DNA of 43,666 nt from an uncultured Clostridia bacterium. Its GTDB lineage: Bacteria; Bacillota; Clostridia; TANB77; CAG-508. The position numbers were made by a program, and so were the translations under genes. Below, piece after piece: positions 1 through 9,269 of the stretch. Numbering within the stretch: position 1 is the stretch's first letter; the number at the start of each line of letters is the position of its first letter. The stretch covers positions 1 through 43,666 of the forward strand of contig CALWZW010000010.1 in the NCBI GenBank assembly GCA_944386135.1. Direction: 5' to 3'. The notes under the pieces were generated by a model, which searched no databases, was not told where the DNA came from, and worked only from the letters and a program-made list of their open reading frames with translations.

Positions 1-1
1 A

Positions 2-94
2 AATCACATGTATAATTGTGTATTAAATGATATCGAAAAAGGAAATTCCGAAATAATTGAAGAAGTAGTTACTTTATTTAGGAGGTTTCAATAA
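2..94 (+). CDS. CsoR-like metal-sensing repressor, C-terminal fragment
   Basis: The last 30 codons of a gene that starts outside the window, ending in TAA at 92-94. The visible tail (HMYNCVLNDIEKG, then an acidic helix ending LFRRFQ) has the pattern of the C-terminus of CsoR/RcnR-family repressors, where a His-x-x-x-Cys pair supplies metal ligands. The stop lies two bases before the start of the copper ATPase gene, and the ATPase ribosome binding site AGGAGG overlaps the last codons, so the two are co-transcribed and probably translationally linked. A copper-sensing repressor heading a copper efflux operon is a standard arrangement. The family call rests on about 30 residues plus context. Confidence 0.6.
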   Translation, partial: NHMYNCVLNDIEKGNSEIIEEVVTLFRRFQ

Positions 95-96
95 TA

Positions 97-2317
97 ATGA
101 AAAAAATTCTTTTAAAAATAGGTGGTATGAGCTGTAGTGCTTGCTCAAATGGACTAGAGAAATACTTAAACAAACAAGAACGGAATAATAAATGCAAGTG
201 TTAATCTAGTTATGGCAAATGCACTTATAGAATATGATGAAGAAAAATTAAAAATAAAGGACATAGAGAAATTTATAAAACAAGCTGGATATGAGTCTTT
301 AGGATTATATAATGAAAATGAAGAGAAGAAAAGCAATAAATTAAAGAAAATTAATTTTATAATATTTACATGTCTTTCTATAATTCTTCTATATATTTCT
401 ATGGGACATATGCTAGGAATACCAACAATTGAGATTTTAGACCCACATATTAATCCAATAAATTATGCACTTACATTGTTTTTCATTAGTATATTATATC
501 TAATATATGGTTTTGAGATTTTAAAGGCTGGAATTATGCAACTAATACATAGAACACCCAATATGGATACATTAGTCGCAATTGGCGTCTTTAGTAGTTT
601 CCTCTACAGTACTTTTGGAATGATTATGATTTTAGAAGGAAATATCGAATATGTGGAGAATTTATACTTTGAGTCAGCTGCTATAGTAATATTCTTTATA
701 AAACTTGGAAGATATGTTGAAAGTATAAGTAAAGATAAGACAAAGGATGCAATAAAAAAGCTAGTTCAAATAACTCCAAAGGGAGCAATAATTAAAGTAG
801 ATGGAAAAGAAAAGAAGGTTACAATTGATGAAATACAAAAAGGAGATACAGTAGTATGTTATGCTGGAGACAAAATTGCTGTAGATGGAGTTGTTAATTT
901 TGGAAAATCACATATAGATGAATCATTTATAACAGGCGAAAGTAAACCTGTGACAAAAGGGATTGGAGATAAAGTTATAGCAGGTAGTTTAAATTATGAT
1001 GGGTATTTAGAATATACAGCAGAAAAAATAGGAAAAGATTCAACAATATCACAAATTGTAAGACTAGTTATAGAAGCAACAAATACTAAAGCACCAATTG
1101 CTAAAATTGCAGACAAGATAAGTGGCTATTTTGTTCCAATACTTATTATAATTGCAATGCTCACATTTATTGCATATCTAATATTAGGTTTTGAAGTTAG
1201 CGAAGCTTTAATTACATTTGTTACAATATTAGTTATTGCATGTCCTTGTAGTTTAGGACTTGCCACCCCACTTGCAATCGTTGTTAGCGAAGGCATATGT
1301 GCAAATAATGGAATTTTAGTTAAAAAAAGTGAAATTTTAGAAAATGCAGAAAAAATTGATACAATAATATTTGATAAAACGGGAACTTTAACGTATGGAA
1401 ATTTAAAGATTTCAGAAATTTTAAATTTCACAGGAAGACCTAATGACGAAATTTTAAGAATAGTATCAAGTATAGAAGCAAAATCTACACATCCAATTGC
1501 AAAAGCTTTTGTAGACTATGCAAAAGATAAGAAGATTAAACTAGAAGAGGTAGAAAAATTCGAAAATATAAGTGGATATGGAATTACAGGAAACATCGGA
1601 GAAAGCAAAATAATACTTGGAAATGCAAAGATAGTTGCTCATTTTGGAATAGAAAATAACCATAAGGAAAAGGAAGAAGACTTAGCAAAAAAAGGAAATA
1701 GTATAATTTATGTGATTGAAAATAGCAACATAATTGCAATTATTGGAGTTAATGATATTTTAAGAGAAAATGCAAAAGAAATTATATCAAAATTGAAAAA
1801 ACATAATAAAGAAGTGATAATGCTTACAGGGGATAATAACGAGGTTGCACAAACAATAGCAAAAGAAGTTGGAATAGAAAATGTTATTTCAAATGTTTTG
1901 CCTTCTGATAAAGTAGAACAGATAAAAGACTTGAAAGAAGCGGGTAAAAGAGTTATGATGTGTGGAGATGGAATAAATGACAGCCCAGCTCTTGCAAATG
2001 CCGATATTGGAGTAAGTATTCATTCAGGAACAGATATAGCAATGGACTCGGCAGATGTTGTTTTAATGAAAAATGATTTAAATAAGATATTAGATTTAAT
2101 TAACATAAGCAAAAAAACTATATTAAATATAAAACAAAATTTGTTTTGGGCATTTTTCTATAATGTTTTAATGATACCAATTGCAATGGGAGTATTAAAA
2201 CCAATAGGAATAAGTATAAATCCAATGATAGCAGGCTTTGCAATGATATTTAGCAGTTTTACAGTTATATTAAATACATTAAGACTAAGAAAAATAAAAT
2301 TAGAAAGGAATGATTAA
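97..2317 (+). CDS. copA: Copper-exporting P1B-type ATPase (one CGG +1 skip)
   Basis: Pumps Cu(I) out of the cytoplasm using ATP. Read with one skipped base at 181 the product is 739 aa. It has an N-terminal heavy-metal-associated domain (GGMSCSACS, residues 9-17), the TGES actuator motif near 279, the membrane CPC metal motif near 382-384, the phosphorylation site DKTGTLT near 426, a THP motif and GDGINDSP near 623. Translation starts at ATG 97 behind AGGAGG. Without the skip the frame from 97 stops after 36 codons, inside the metal-binding domain, and the rest has no ribosome binding site. The restored junction (NKQE-G-IINASVNL) matches the usual Gly-Val/Ile then Asn-Ala-x-Val pattern of this domain. 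It lies between a CsoR-like repressor and a CopZ-like chaperone. Confidence 0.95.
181..183 (+). other. In-frame CGG, +1 skip site 1 (copA)
   Basis: Context GAA-CGG-A. It is codon 29 counted from ATG 97. Dropping the C gives GGA (Gly) and joins the two halves of the heavy-metal-associated domain. Read as Arg, the frame stops at codon 36. Confidence 0.85.
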
Positions 2318-2319
2318 AA

Positions 2320-2547
2320 ATGTTTGGAAGCAAATTAAAGAAGGTAATTTATATTGATGGAATGAGTTGTTCTCATTGTCAAAAGAAAGTAGAGGAAACT
2401 CTAAAAAAACAAAGAGAAGTTAAAGATGCAAAAGTAGATTTAAGAGAAAAGAAGGCAGAAGTTTTATTTAACAGAGATATGAGAGATGACGACTTAAAAG
2501 AAATTATAGAAGATTTAGGATATAAAGTAAGAAAAATTGAAGAATAA
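2320..2547 (+). CDS. copZ: CopZ-like copper chaperone
   Basis: A 75-aa cytoplasmic heavy-metal-associated protein with GMSCSHC at residues 14-20 (the MxCxxC Cu(I) site) and the expected beta-alpha-beta-beta-alpha-beta pattern, ending in a Gly-Tyr pair typical of the family. It starts two bases after the copA stop, so it is the third gene of the csoR-copA-copZ operon. Its likely role is to carry Cu(I) to CopA and the repressor. An N-terminal basic stretch (MFGSKLKK) precedes the domain. No CGG codon occurs in it. The start is supported by the upstream AAAGGA within the end of copA. Confidence 0.85.
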   Translation: MFGSKLKKVIYIDGMSCSHCQKKVEETLKKQREVKDAKVDLREKKAEVLFNRDMRDDDLKEIIEDLGYKVRKIEE

Positions 2548-2670
2548 ATAATTCATTTTAATGGGTATAATTAAGTTAATAGCTAAAAATAAATATAGTA
2601 TATAAAAAATAGCATTCATAATATAGAATTTCTAAATATATGAGATAAAAGTTATGTGAGAAACAATGTA

Positions 2671-2699
2671 TTGACACAGTTTTAAATATATGGTAATCT
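2671..2699 (+). promoter_or_regulatory. Sigma-A promoter of the hemolysin III gene
   Basis: A perfect -35 TTGACA (2671-2676), 17 bp spacer and -10 TAATCT (2694-2699), followed about 55 bp later by the start of the hemolysin III gene. The -10 lies inside a perfect inverted repeat (next entry). Confidence 0.6.
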
Positions 2700-2721
2700 A
2701 GTATTAAAAACTAGATTACCA
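2691..2721. promoter_or_regulatory. 12-bp perfect inverted repeat over the -10 box
   Basis: Arms TGGTAATCTAGT (2691-2702) and ACTAGATTACCA (2710-2721) flank a 7-base A/T loop. It contains the -10 hexamer and there is no U-run after it, so a repressor operator is more likely than a terminator. A 5'-UTR hairpin is the alternative. Confidence 0.45.
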
Positions 2722-2754
2722 ACACTCAACAAAATTGATAAAAAGGAGTTTTAT

Positions 2755-3431
2755 ATGAGTAGAATTAAGCTAAAAGACAGAATTTTGCCTACATACACTA
2801 AAGGTGAAGAAATATTTAATATGACTTCACATATTGTGCGGAGGGGTTCTTCGGAATAGTTGCCACTGTTTTGTGTGTAATTATGGCAGCAATACACAAT
2901 AATGTTTATGGAATTATAAGTGGTGCAATTTTTGGAACAACAATGATAATATTATATACAATGTCTAGTATATATCATGGTTTAAAACCAAATACAACAG
3001 GGAAAAAAGTGTTTCAAGTTTTAGATCACTGCTCGATTTTCTTACTTATAGCAGGTTCATATACACCATTTACCCTATGTACTTTAAGAGAATATGATTC
3101 AGTAACAGGTTGGGTACTTTTTGGAATAATATGGGGAATGACAATACTTGGCATTGTGCTTAATTCAATAGATTTAAAACAATTTAAAAAGTTTTCCATG
3201 ATATGTTATTTAGCTATGGGGTGGTGCATAATAGCTAAAATAACTTTGTTACCTGAATTGCTTGGAATAGGTGGATTTGTATTACTAGTTGCTGGCGGAA
3301 TTGTATATACAATAGGAGCAATACTTTACGGAATTGGAAAAAAGCATAAATACATGCATTCTGTGTTTCATCTATGTATATTTTTAGCAAGTTTATTGCA
3401 TTTTTTATGTATATTATTATTTGTAATGTAG
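2755..3431 (+). CDS. Hemolysin III / PAQR-family membrane protein (two CGG skips)
   Basis: Read with two skipped bases (2839 and 2852) the product is 224 aa, the normal length of the YqfA/hemolysin III family of seven-helix membrane proteins. Visible family features are GEEIFNMTSHIVGGVLGIV at the first helix, SSIYHGL (the conserved Ser/His motif) near residue 75, LDHCSIFLLIAGSYTPF, and a C-terminal HSVFHLCIFLAS carrying the second His pair. These His residues form a zinc site in PAQR-like proteins. The start is ATG 2755 behind AAAGGAG. Unskipped, translation would end after 34 codons. The molecular role in bacteria is not settled, and the name does not prove haemolytic activity. Confidence 0.9.
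2839..2841 (+). other. In-frame CGG, +1 skip site 2 (hemolysin III)
   Basis: Context GTG-CGG-A, codon 29 of the gene. Dropping C gives Gly in THIV-G-G style sequence at the first membrane helix. Confidence 0.85.
2852..2854 (+). other. In-frame CGG, +1 skip site 3 (hemolysin III)
   Basis: Context CTT-CGG-A. It is in frame only after site 2 has been skipped, 13 bases downstream of it. Dropping C gives Gly and opens the remaining 192 codons. Confidence 0.85.
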
Positions 3432-3445
3432 AAATAGAACAAGTG

Positions 3446-3496
3446 GTCAAAAATATGCAAAAGTTTTAAAAAAACTTGCATATTTTTGACTTTTTT
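3446..3496 (+). terminator. Intrinsic terminator after hemolysin III
   Basis: Long A/T-rich stem (GTCAAAAATATGCA with AAGTTT, paired to AAACTT and TGCATATTTTTGAC) followed by TTTTTT. Confidence 0.75.
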
Positions 3497-3504
3497 AATA
3501 TAAT
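3476..3504 (+). promoter_or_regulatory. Sigma-A promoter of the acyl-CoA synthetase gene
   Basis: -35 TTGCAT (3476-3481), 17 bp spacer, perfect -10 TATAAT (3499-3504). It overlaps the 3' arm of the preceding terminator and lies about 36 bp before the gene. Confidence 0.55.
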
Positions 3505-3539
3505 GTACATATTAAATAAAGAAAAAGGATGGATGAAAT

Positions 3540-5252
3540 ATGCAAGAACGTATACATAAAATACTTGAAATAACAGATCTAAAAGATATGCTAAAAAAAT
3601 CAGGAGAATTATATGGAGATAAATCTGCATATAGATTTAAAACAGAAGAACCTGGAAAATTTAAAATAATTACACATAAAGAATACAGAGAAATGGTAGA
3701 TGCATTAGGTACAGCATTTATAAAACTTGGACTTAAAGGAAAGAGAATAGCAGTAATAGGAGAAAATAGATATGAGTGGGGACTTTCATATCTTGCTATA
3801 GCTTGTGGAACAGGAATTGTAGTACCACTAGATAAAGCACTACCAGAAAATGAAATAAAGAGTTTAATAGAACGTTCTGAAGTTGAAGCAATTTGTTATT
3901 CAAAAAAATATGATGAATCAATGAAAAAATTCAAATCAGAATGTGTAGGTAATTTAAAACATCTAATTTCAATGGACTTAGAAAAGCATGAAGATGGAGT
4001 ATATTCACTAAAAGAGTTAATTGAAAGAGGAAAAGAGTTAATAAAAGAAGGAGATAGAAATTTCTTAGATGCAAAAATAGATGCTGAAAAAATGGGAATG
4101 CTTTTATTTACATCAGGAACAACATCTACATCAAAAGCTGTAGAATTATCTCATAAAATTATATGTACAAATCTTATGGATATAGCATCAGTACTCCAAA
4201 TAAATGAAAACGATACAATGCTATCATTCTTACCAATGCATCATGCTTTTGAATGTACTGCTGGCTTTTTATACCCAATGTATAAAGGAGCAGAAGTAGT
4301 ATTCTGTGAAGGAATAAAACATATTGCTGATAACCTAAAAGAATATCAAGTAACAGCAATGATTTCTGTTCCAATATTATTTGAAAATATGTATAGAAGA
4401 TTATTAAAAACTGTAGAAAAACAAGGAAAACTTGAAACTTTGAAAAAAGGTGTAAGAATAAGCAATGTCTTATTAAAATTACATATAGATGTTAGAAAAA
4501 GATTATTTAAAGATGTACATGAAGCATTAGGCGGAAAGATAAGATTATTCGTTAGTGGAGCAGCAGGATTGGATCCAGAAGTAGAAAAAGGATATAACGA
4601 CCTAGGTCTAAGAATACTACAGGGATATGGACTAACAGAAACAGCTCCAATAATATCAGCATGTACAGATAAAAGATATAAACTAGGCTCAGTTGGACCA
4701 ATATTCCCAAGCTTAGAGGCAAGAATAGCATATCCAAACGAAGAAGGAGTAGGAGAAATACAAGTTAAAGGACCTAGCGTAATGATTGGATATTATGAAA
4801 ATGAGGAAGCAAATAAAGAGGCGTTTGATGATGGGTGGTTTAGAACAGGCGATTTAGGATATATCGATAATGAAGGATTCCTATTTATATCTGGAAGAAA
4901 GAAAAGTGTAATAGTATTAAAAAATGGAAAAAATATATTCCCAGAGGAATTGGAAAATTTAGTAAATAGGATTGAAGGTGTTTCTGAGAGCATGGTATAT
5001 GGAAAACCAGAACAAGATGGAGACACTAAAGTTTGTATAAAAATTGTATATGACGAAGAAGTAATGAAAGAAATGTATAAAACAACAAACGAGGCAGAAA
5101 TATTTGATATATTAAATAAAAAAGTAAAAGAAGTCAATAAAAAAATGCCTGCTTACAAATATATTAGAGAAGTAATGATAACAAAAGAACCACTAATCAA
5201 GACTACAACTGCAAAAATTAAAAGACATGAAGAACTTGCAAAGATTTTGTAG
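3540..5252 (+). CDS. Long-chain acyl-CoA synthetase, AMP-forming
   Basis: Activates fatty acids to acyl-CoA through an acyl-adenylate. The 570-aa protein has the ANL-superfamily motifs in order: LLFTSGTTSTSKAVELSH near 188-205 (phosphate-binding loop), GYGLTETAP near 362, GWFRTGDLGYID, and GRKKSVIVLKNGKNIFPEE, with a final TTTAKIKRHE containing the family's C-terminal lysine. The loop reads TSGTTSTSK in place of TSGTTGxPK, a variant I associate with clostridial long-chain synthetases. It has its own promoter overlapping the upstream terminator. No signal peptide, so cytoplasmic or membrane-associated. Substrate chain length cannot be read from the sequence. Confidence 0.9.
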   Translation: MQERIHKILEITDLKDMLKKSGELYGDKSAYRFKTEEPGKFKIITHKEYREMVDALGTAFIKLGLKGKRIAVIGENRYEWGLSYLAIACGTGIVVPLDKALPENEIKSLIERSEVEAICYSKKYDESMKKFKSECVGNLKHLISMDLEKHEDGVYSLKELIERGKELIKEGDRNFLDAKIDAEKMGMLLFTSGTTSTSKAVELSHKIICTNLMDIASVLQINENDTMLSFLPMHHAFECTAGFLYPMYKGAEVVFCEGIKHIADNLKEYQVTAMISVPILFENMYRRLLKTVEKQGKLETLKKGVRISNVLLKLHIDVRKRLFKDVHEALGGKIRLFVSGAAGLDPEVEKGYNDLGLRILQGYGLTETAPIISACTDKRYKLGSVGPIFPSLEARIAYPNEEGVGEIQVKGPSVMIGYYENEEANKEAFDDGWFRTGDLGYIDNEGFLFISGRKKSVIVLKNGKNIFPEELENLVNRIEGVSESMVYGKPEQDGDTKVCIKIVYDEEVMKEMYKTTNEAEIFDILNKKVKEVNKKMPAYKYIREVMITKEPLIKTTTAKIKRHEELAKIL

Positions 5253-5269
5253 AAATAAATAAAAAACTG

Positions 5270-5299
5270 TTGACATTTGTAACAAAAATGTAATAAAAT
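5270..5299 (+). promoter_or_regulatory. Candidate promoter upstream of the 5410 gene
   Basis: TTGACA (5270-5275), 18 bp spacer, TAAAAT (5294-5299). It is about 110 bp ahead of the gene. A second TATAAT-like box lies nearer (about 5360), so the start of transcription is uncertain. Confidence 0.35.
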
Positions 5300-5409
5300 T
5301 GTAACTGAAATTTAAAATGATATTTTTAAATTTCTATTGTAGTATTTTTATAAATGTTATATAATTCAAATAACGGATATAACATTAGTACGAAGGAGGG
5401 AGGTTTACA

Positions 5410-6231
5410 ATGCTAAGAAGAAAGAAAACTGGCATAGTAAACATAAGAATGGTAATAACTGAAGAAAAAATATTATCTAATATAGATAAAGTTCAGAAAT
5501 TAATTAATCCAAACAGTAAAAAACAAATAGTTCAATTAGATGATGATGCATATTTTAAAGACTTAATAGAGTCAATAAAAATGTATTTAATAGAATACCC
5601 AAAGAAAAAGAATTTTCCAGCATCAGTATATAAGGCATCTTATGGATTAGTAGAGTATGCTACAAATCAATTTGAAGAAAATACAAAACAAATTGAAGAA
5701 CTAATTAGACAAAGGGAAAAGAATATAAGTTTATCAGCAGAATTAAGAGAACTATTAGATATAACAATAAATAAAGAAAAAGATTGGAAAGTATATGTAA
5801 AAAATGGTGCAAAACTATTCCAAGAAGACATTATAGATGCTTTAGGAATTATAGGAAGAGCAAAAACAGATACATCAGATAATTATAAAGATGCCATGAA
5901 GCTAGTACAAGCTAGAATAAACAATTTAGAGTCAAACTTACATATAGAAATTGATATGGAAAGAATTGAAGACAAGTCAAAGGCATTAAGCTATATAGGA
6001 ATAGAAATTGCTGATGCATTAAAAGGAATTCCTACACCAGTAGAAATAGTTGAAGAAGAACAACAAAGCAAAGTTGAACAAGAACAATACATTGAAGAAA
6101 CTAGAGTTGAAGTTAAACCTAGTCTATGGCAAAGAATTAAACAAAGTAAAATTGCTAGAGCATTTACTTATTTATTCAAAGCCAGAACTTCTGTTAATGG
6201 TAATGCATTACCAGAAGGTAGAGGAGAATAA
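5410..6231 (+). CDS. Conserved-looking cytoplasmic protein of unknown function
   Basis: I do not recognise the family. The 273-aa product has no signal peptide or membrane segment and looks mostly helical, with coiled-coil-prone stretches such as ENTKQIEELIRQREKN near residues 95-110. It ends in a basic segment (SLWQRIKQSKIARAF) that could be an amphipathic helix. The start ATG 5410 follows GAAGGAGGGAGG, an unusually strong ribosome binding site, which suggests high expression. It is a single-gene unit with its own candidate promoter and a terminator at 6241. Codon use is like its neighbours. Confidence 0.75.
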   Translation: MLRRKKTGIVNIRMVITEEKILSNIDKVQKLINPNSKKQIVQLDDDAYFKDLIESIKMYLIEYPKKKNFPASVYKASYGLVEYATNQFEENTKQIEELIRQREKNISLSAELRELLDITINKEKDWKVYVKNGAKLFQEDIIDALGIIGRAKTDTSDNYKDAMKLVQARINNLESNLHIEIDMERIEDKSKALSYIGIEIADALKGIPTPVEIVEEEQQSKVEQEQYIEETRVEVKPSLWQRIKQSKIARAFTYLFKARTSVNGNALPEGRGE

Positions 6232-6240
6232 AATTTAATT

Positions 6241-6274
6241 AAGCACCAATCAATTTATTGGTGCTTTTATTTTA
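6241..6274 (+). terminator. Intrinsic terminator before thyA
   Basis: Stem AAGCACCAAT / ATTGGTGCTT with a 6-base loop, then a T-rich tail. Confidence 0.8.
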
Positions 6275-6299
6275 AGGGGTATAAGAAAGGGAGAATTAT

Positions 6300-7091
6300 A
6301 TGAGTAAATTTGATGAAGTATATCTAGATTTATGCGAAAAAATTTTAAAAGAGGGATATTATGATAATAACAGGACAGGAATTGCAACATATAAATTACC
6401 ACATCAAATAATGAACTTTGATTTAAGTGAGGAATTTCCAATACTTACTACAAAATTTGTAGCATTTAAGACAGCGGTTAAAGAGCTTTTATGGATATTC
6501 CAAAAACAATCAAATAGTGTTAAAGAATTACAAGCTGAAAATGTTCATATTTGGGATGAATGGGAAATGGAAGATGGAACAATAGGAACATCATATGGAT
6601 GGATAGTAAAAAAATTTAATCAAATTGATAATTTAATCCATAACTTAAAAACAGATCCACAAAACAGAAGAATGCTTATCAATCTCTGGCAAATACCTTA
6701 TCTTGAAACAGGAGCATTATATCCATGCGTATATAATAGTTGCTGGGATGTTACAGATGGTAAACTTAATTGTATGCTTACAATACGTTCAAATGATTTA
6801 CCACTTGGAAACCCATTTAACGTTTCTCAATATGCAGTATTAGTTCATTTATTAGCACAAGTTACTAACTTTAAGCCAGGACTTTTAACAGTATGTATAA
6901 ATAATGCACATATTTATGAAAATCAGATTGATGGAATAAAAGAACAATTAAAAAGAAGAAATGAAGCACTACCTGCACCAAAACTTTGGATTAATCCAGA
7001 AATAAAAGATTTTTATGATTTTACAATTGACGATATAAAATTAATAGATTATAAGCATTTAGGAAAAATAGAAATGCCTGTTGCTGTATAA
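6300..7091 (+). CDS. thyA: Thymidylate synthase
   Basis: Methylates dUMP to dTMP with methylene-tetrahydrofolate. At 263 aa it is the normal length. Motifs include the N-terminal NNRTGIATY, the catalytic cysteine in [11 protein letters not shown] near residue 143, [17 protein letters not shown] and a C-terminal [13 protein letters not shown] ending EMPVAV. It resembles the Bacillus subtilis/phage phi3T-type enzyme (PC-V-Y rather than the E. coli PC-H) more than the E. coli type. The ribosome binding site AAGGGAG precedes ATG 6300. It lies directly upstream of dihydrofolate reductase, which regenerates the folate that this reaction oxidises. Confidence 0.93.
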   Translation: MSKFDEVYLDLCEKILKEGYYDNNRTGIATYKLPHQIMNFDLSEEFPILTTKFVAFKTAVKELLWIFQKQSNSVKELQAENVHIWDEWEMEDGTIGTSYGWIVKKFNQIDNLIHNLKTDPQNRRMLINLWQIPYLETGALYPCVYNSCWDVTDGKLNCMLTIRSNDLPLGNPFNVSQYAVLVHLLAQVTNFKPGLLTVCINNAHIYENQIDGIKEQLKRRNEALPAPKLWINPEIKDFYDFTIDDIKLIDYKHLGKIEMPVAV

Positions 7092-7107
7092 AGAATGGAG
7101 AAATAAA

Positions 7108-7596
7108 ATGTTAAGCATAATAGTTGCTGTTGCAAAAAATAATGTAATAGGAAAAGATAATAAACTTATATGGCATCTTCCAGCAGATTTAAAAAGATTT
7201 AAAGAACTAACAACAGGAAAAACTATAATAATGGGAAGAAAAACTTTTGAATCATTAGGAAGAGTTTTACCTAACAGAAAACATATAGTATTAACAAAAA
7301 ATAAATCATGGAAATATGATGACAGCCAAGTGAAAGTCATAACAAGCATAGATGAATTAGAAAAAGAGATAAAAGATGAAGAAGAAAATTTTGTAATAGG
7401 CGGAGCATCAATATATAAAATGCTCATGCCTTATGCAAATAAAATGTACATAACAAAAATAGAAGAAGAATTTGAAGGAGACACGTTCTTTCCAGATATT
7501 GATGAAAAGGAATGGAATATTATAGAAACAAAAAGTGGCGTAAAAGACGATAAAAATCCATATATTTACGAATATATTACATATATTAGAAAATAA
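7108..7596 (+). CDS. folA: Dihydrofolate reductase
   Basis: Reduces dihydrofolate to tetrahydrofolate with NADPH. The 162-aa product has the usual motifs: MLSIIVAVAKNNVIGKDNKL at the N-terminus, IWHLPADLKRFK with the substrate-binding acidic residue replaced in context by D, TIIMGRKTFESLG, and VIGGASIYKMLMP (NADPH glycine motif). ATG 7108 was chosen because GGAGA lies 8 bases upstream and the protein then starts at the first beta strand. It follows thyA by 16 bp, forming a two-gene thyA-folA operon for dTMP synthesis. Confidence 0.93.
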   Translation: MLSIIVAVAKNNVIGKDNKLIWHLPADLKRFKELTTGKTIIMGRKTFESLGRVLPNRKHIVLTKNKSWKYDDSQVKVITSIDELEKEIKDEEENFVIGGASIYKMLMPYANKMYITKIEEEFEGDTFFPDIDEKEWNIIETKSGVKDDKNPYIYEYITYIRK

Positions 7597-7620
7597 AATT
7601 AAAAAAATACAAAAAAAGTA

Positions 7621-7649
7621 TTGACAAATTATAAAAGAACAAGTATAAT
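7621..7649 (+). promoter_or_regulatory. Consensus promoter of tRNA-Gly
   Basis: TTGACA (7621-7626), 17 bp, TATAAT (7644-7649), 21 bp before the tRNA. Confidence 0.85.
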
Positions 7650-7669
7650 ACATAATTGTTGAAGGTAAC

Positions 7670-7743
<74 letters not shown>

Positions 7744-7751
7744 ACAAAACA

Positions 7752-7773
7752 CATCCTAACAAGGATGCTTTTT
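7752..7773 (+). terminator. Terminator after tRNA-Gly
   Basis: CATCCT / AGGATG stem with a 4-base loop followed by CTTTTT, between the two tRNA genes. Confidence 0.6.
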
Positions 7774-7784
7774 CTTTCATAAAT

Positions 7785-7861
7785 GCTCCTTTAGCTCAGT
7801 TGGTTAGAGCAACCGGCTCATAACCGGTAGGTCCAAGGTTCGAGCCCTTGAAGGAGCACCA
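7785..7861 (+). tRNA. tRNA with anticodon CAT (Met or Ile2)
   Basis: A complete 77-nt cloverleaf with encoded CCA. The acceptor is GCTCCTT/AAGGAGC and the anticodon stem ACCGG/CCGGT has loop CTCATAA. The CTCATAA loop occurs in elongator tRNA-Met and in the lysidine-modified tRNA-Ile2, so the amino acid cannot be fixed from sequence alone. It is not the initiator type, as the three G-C pairs of that stem are absent. Confidence 0.9.
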
Positions 7862-7868
7862 AGATAAG

Positions 7869-7895
7869 CTCAAGTGACTGTACTTGAGTTTTTTT
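7869..7895 (+). terminator. Terminator after the tRNA pair
   Basis: CTCAAGT / ACTTGAG stem, 6-base loop, then seven T. Confidence 0.85.
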
Positions 7896-8023
7896 GTTGC
7901 CTGATATTTTTGAATTTAGTACATATAAAATTAATAAAATAATTCGAAATAATTATAGACTTTTATAAGAAAATAATATAAAATAGTGAAAGAAAAAGCT
8001 AAAAGAAAAAGGAGGATGAAATA

Positions 8024-9232
8024 ATGCTGGTGGAGAAAATCATATTTAGTATTTTAGCGTTTTATTTATTTTTAGTAATGTTCTTTAAAATGATAAAAAA
8101 GATAGATGCGGCTTATGTTGCAATACTCATATTACAAGCAATAGGAATTGCTATAAGTTTCATAGAAATTATATTTACGCTACAATATAATATATTTGTA
8201 AAAATAATAATATACTTAATTTCTATAGTGATTCCAGCAATAATTATTTATTTAGAAAGAAAAGGTAAAAATTTTTCAGAATATATATATATATCGCTTG
8301 CAAAATTTTATAGGATGACAGGAAATACAAAGAAAAGCAAATCAATACTTCTTTCACTAGTAGATAAATACCCAGAAAGCTATTCAGCACATAGAATGCT
8401 TGCAGAAGTATATGAAAAAGAAGGAGGCATGAGAAAAGCAATTGATGAGTATGTCATTGCAGTAGACTTAAATAAAAAAGATTATGATTCATATTATAAA
8501 ATATCATATTTATTAAATGAACTTGATAAAAAAGAAGATGCAATCATAATGTTAAACAACTTACTTAGTAAAAAGCCGGAATACATTAATGCAACAATGC
8601 TTCTTGGAGACATACTATCATCTCAAGAGAGATATAAAGAAGCACTAAATGTATATACAAATGGACTAAAATATTCACCAAATAATTATGATTTATACTA
8701 CAGCATGGGAATTGTCTATACAATGCTTAATGATTTCCCAAATGCAAAAATTTGCTATGAAAAAGCAGCTACAATAAATAGTTTACTATATCATGCATAT
8801 TACAGTTTAGGACAAATAAACCTTATAGAAATGGATTTAGATGAAGCAGAAAAATACTTTACGAAGTGCTTAGAAAGTAAAGAACATGAACCAGATGCAT
8901 ATTATAAACTCGGTAAAATATACATGTTAAGAGGAGACCATGACAATGCAGTAAAATTTGTAAACTTAGCAATAGAATTAGATAATAACTATATTAAAAT
9001 TGCAAATCAAGAGCCGATATTTATACCAGTTAAGAGCAAATTTCAAATACCAATAATAGATGAAGAAGATATTAAGCCTAGAAAAACAACATATACAAAA
9101 AAAGAGCTAAAAGCAAAAGAACATTTAGATAATACATATAATGTAGTTGGAAAATTAAATATATATAAAATAAAACCAAGCATAAAAACAAAAAATTACG
9201 AAAATATTAAAAACGAAAAAGAAAGAGAATAA
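8024..9232 (+). CDS. Membrane-anchored TPR protein
   Basis: A 402-aa protein. Two to three hydrophobic segments lie in the first 75 residues, followed by about six tetratricopeptide repeats from residue 88 to 320. Typical repeat endings are visible (for example EALNVYTNGLKYSPNN, NAKICYEKAATINSL, EAEKYFTKCLESKEHEPDA). A basic C-terminal tail follows. TPR arrays are protein-interaction scaffolds, and this one should face the cytoplasm or outside from a membrane anchor. The partner is unknown. ATG 8024 follows AAGGAGGATG. It is followed 37 bp later by uppP with its own ribosome binding site. Confidence 0.8.
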   Translation: MLVEKIIFSILAFYLFLVMFFKMIKKIDAAYVAILILQAIGIAISFIEIIFTLQYNIFVKIIIYLISIVIPAIIIYLERKGKNFSEYIYISLAKFYRMTGNTKKSKSILLSLVDKYPESYSAHRMLAEVYEKEGGMRKAIDEYVIAVDLNKKDYDSYYKISYLLNELDKKEDAIIMLNNLLSKKPEYINATMLLGDILSSQERYKEALNVYTNGLKYSPNNYDLYYSMGIVYTMLNDFPNAKICYEKAATINSLLYHAYYSLGQINLIEMDLDEAEKYFTKCLESKEHEPDAYYKLGKIYMLRGDHDNAVKFVNLAIELDNNYIKIANQEPIFIPVKSKFQIPIIDEEDIKPRKTTYTKKELKAKEHLDNTYNVVGKLNIYKIKPSIKTKNYENIKNEKERE

Positions 9233-9269
9233 GCTTACATATTTCAAAAATTAATAGGAGGTAAATAAA

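Noticed and set aside
3540..5252. TSGTTSTSK loop as a defective acyl-CoA synthetase
   Set aside because: The other catalytic motifs and the C-terminal lysine are intact and, as far as I recall, clostridial long-chain synthetases commonly carry this loop variant.
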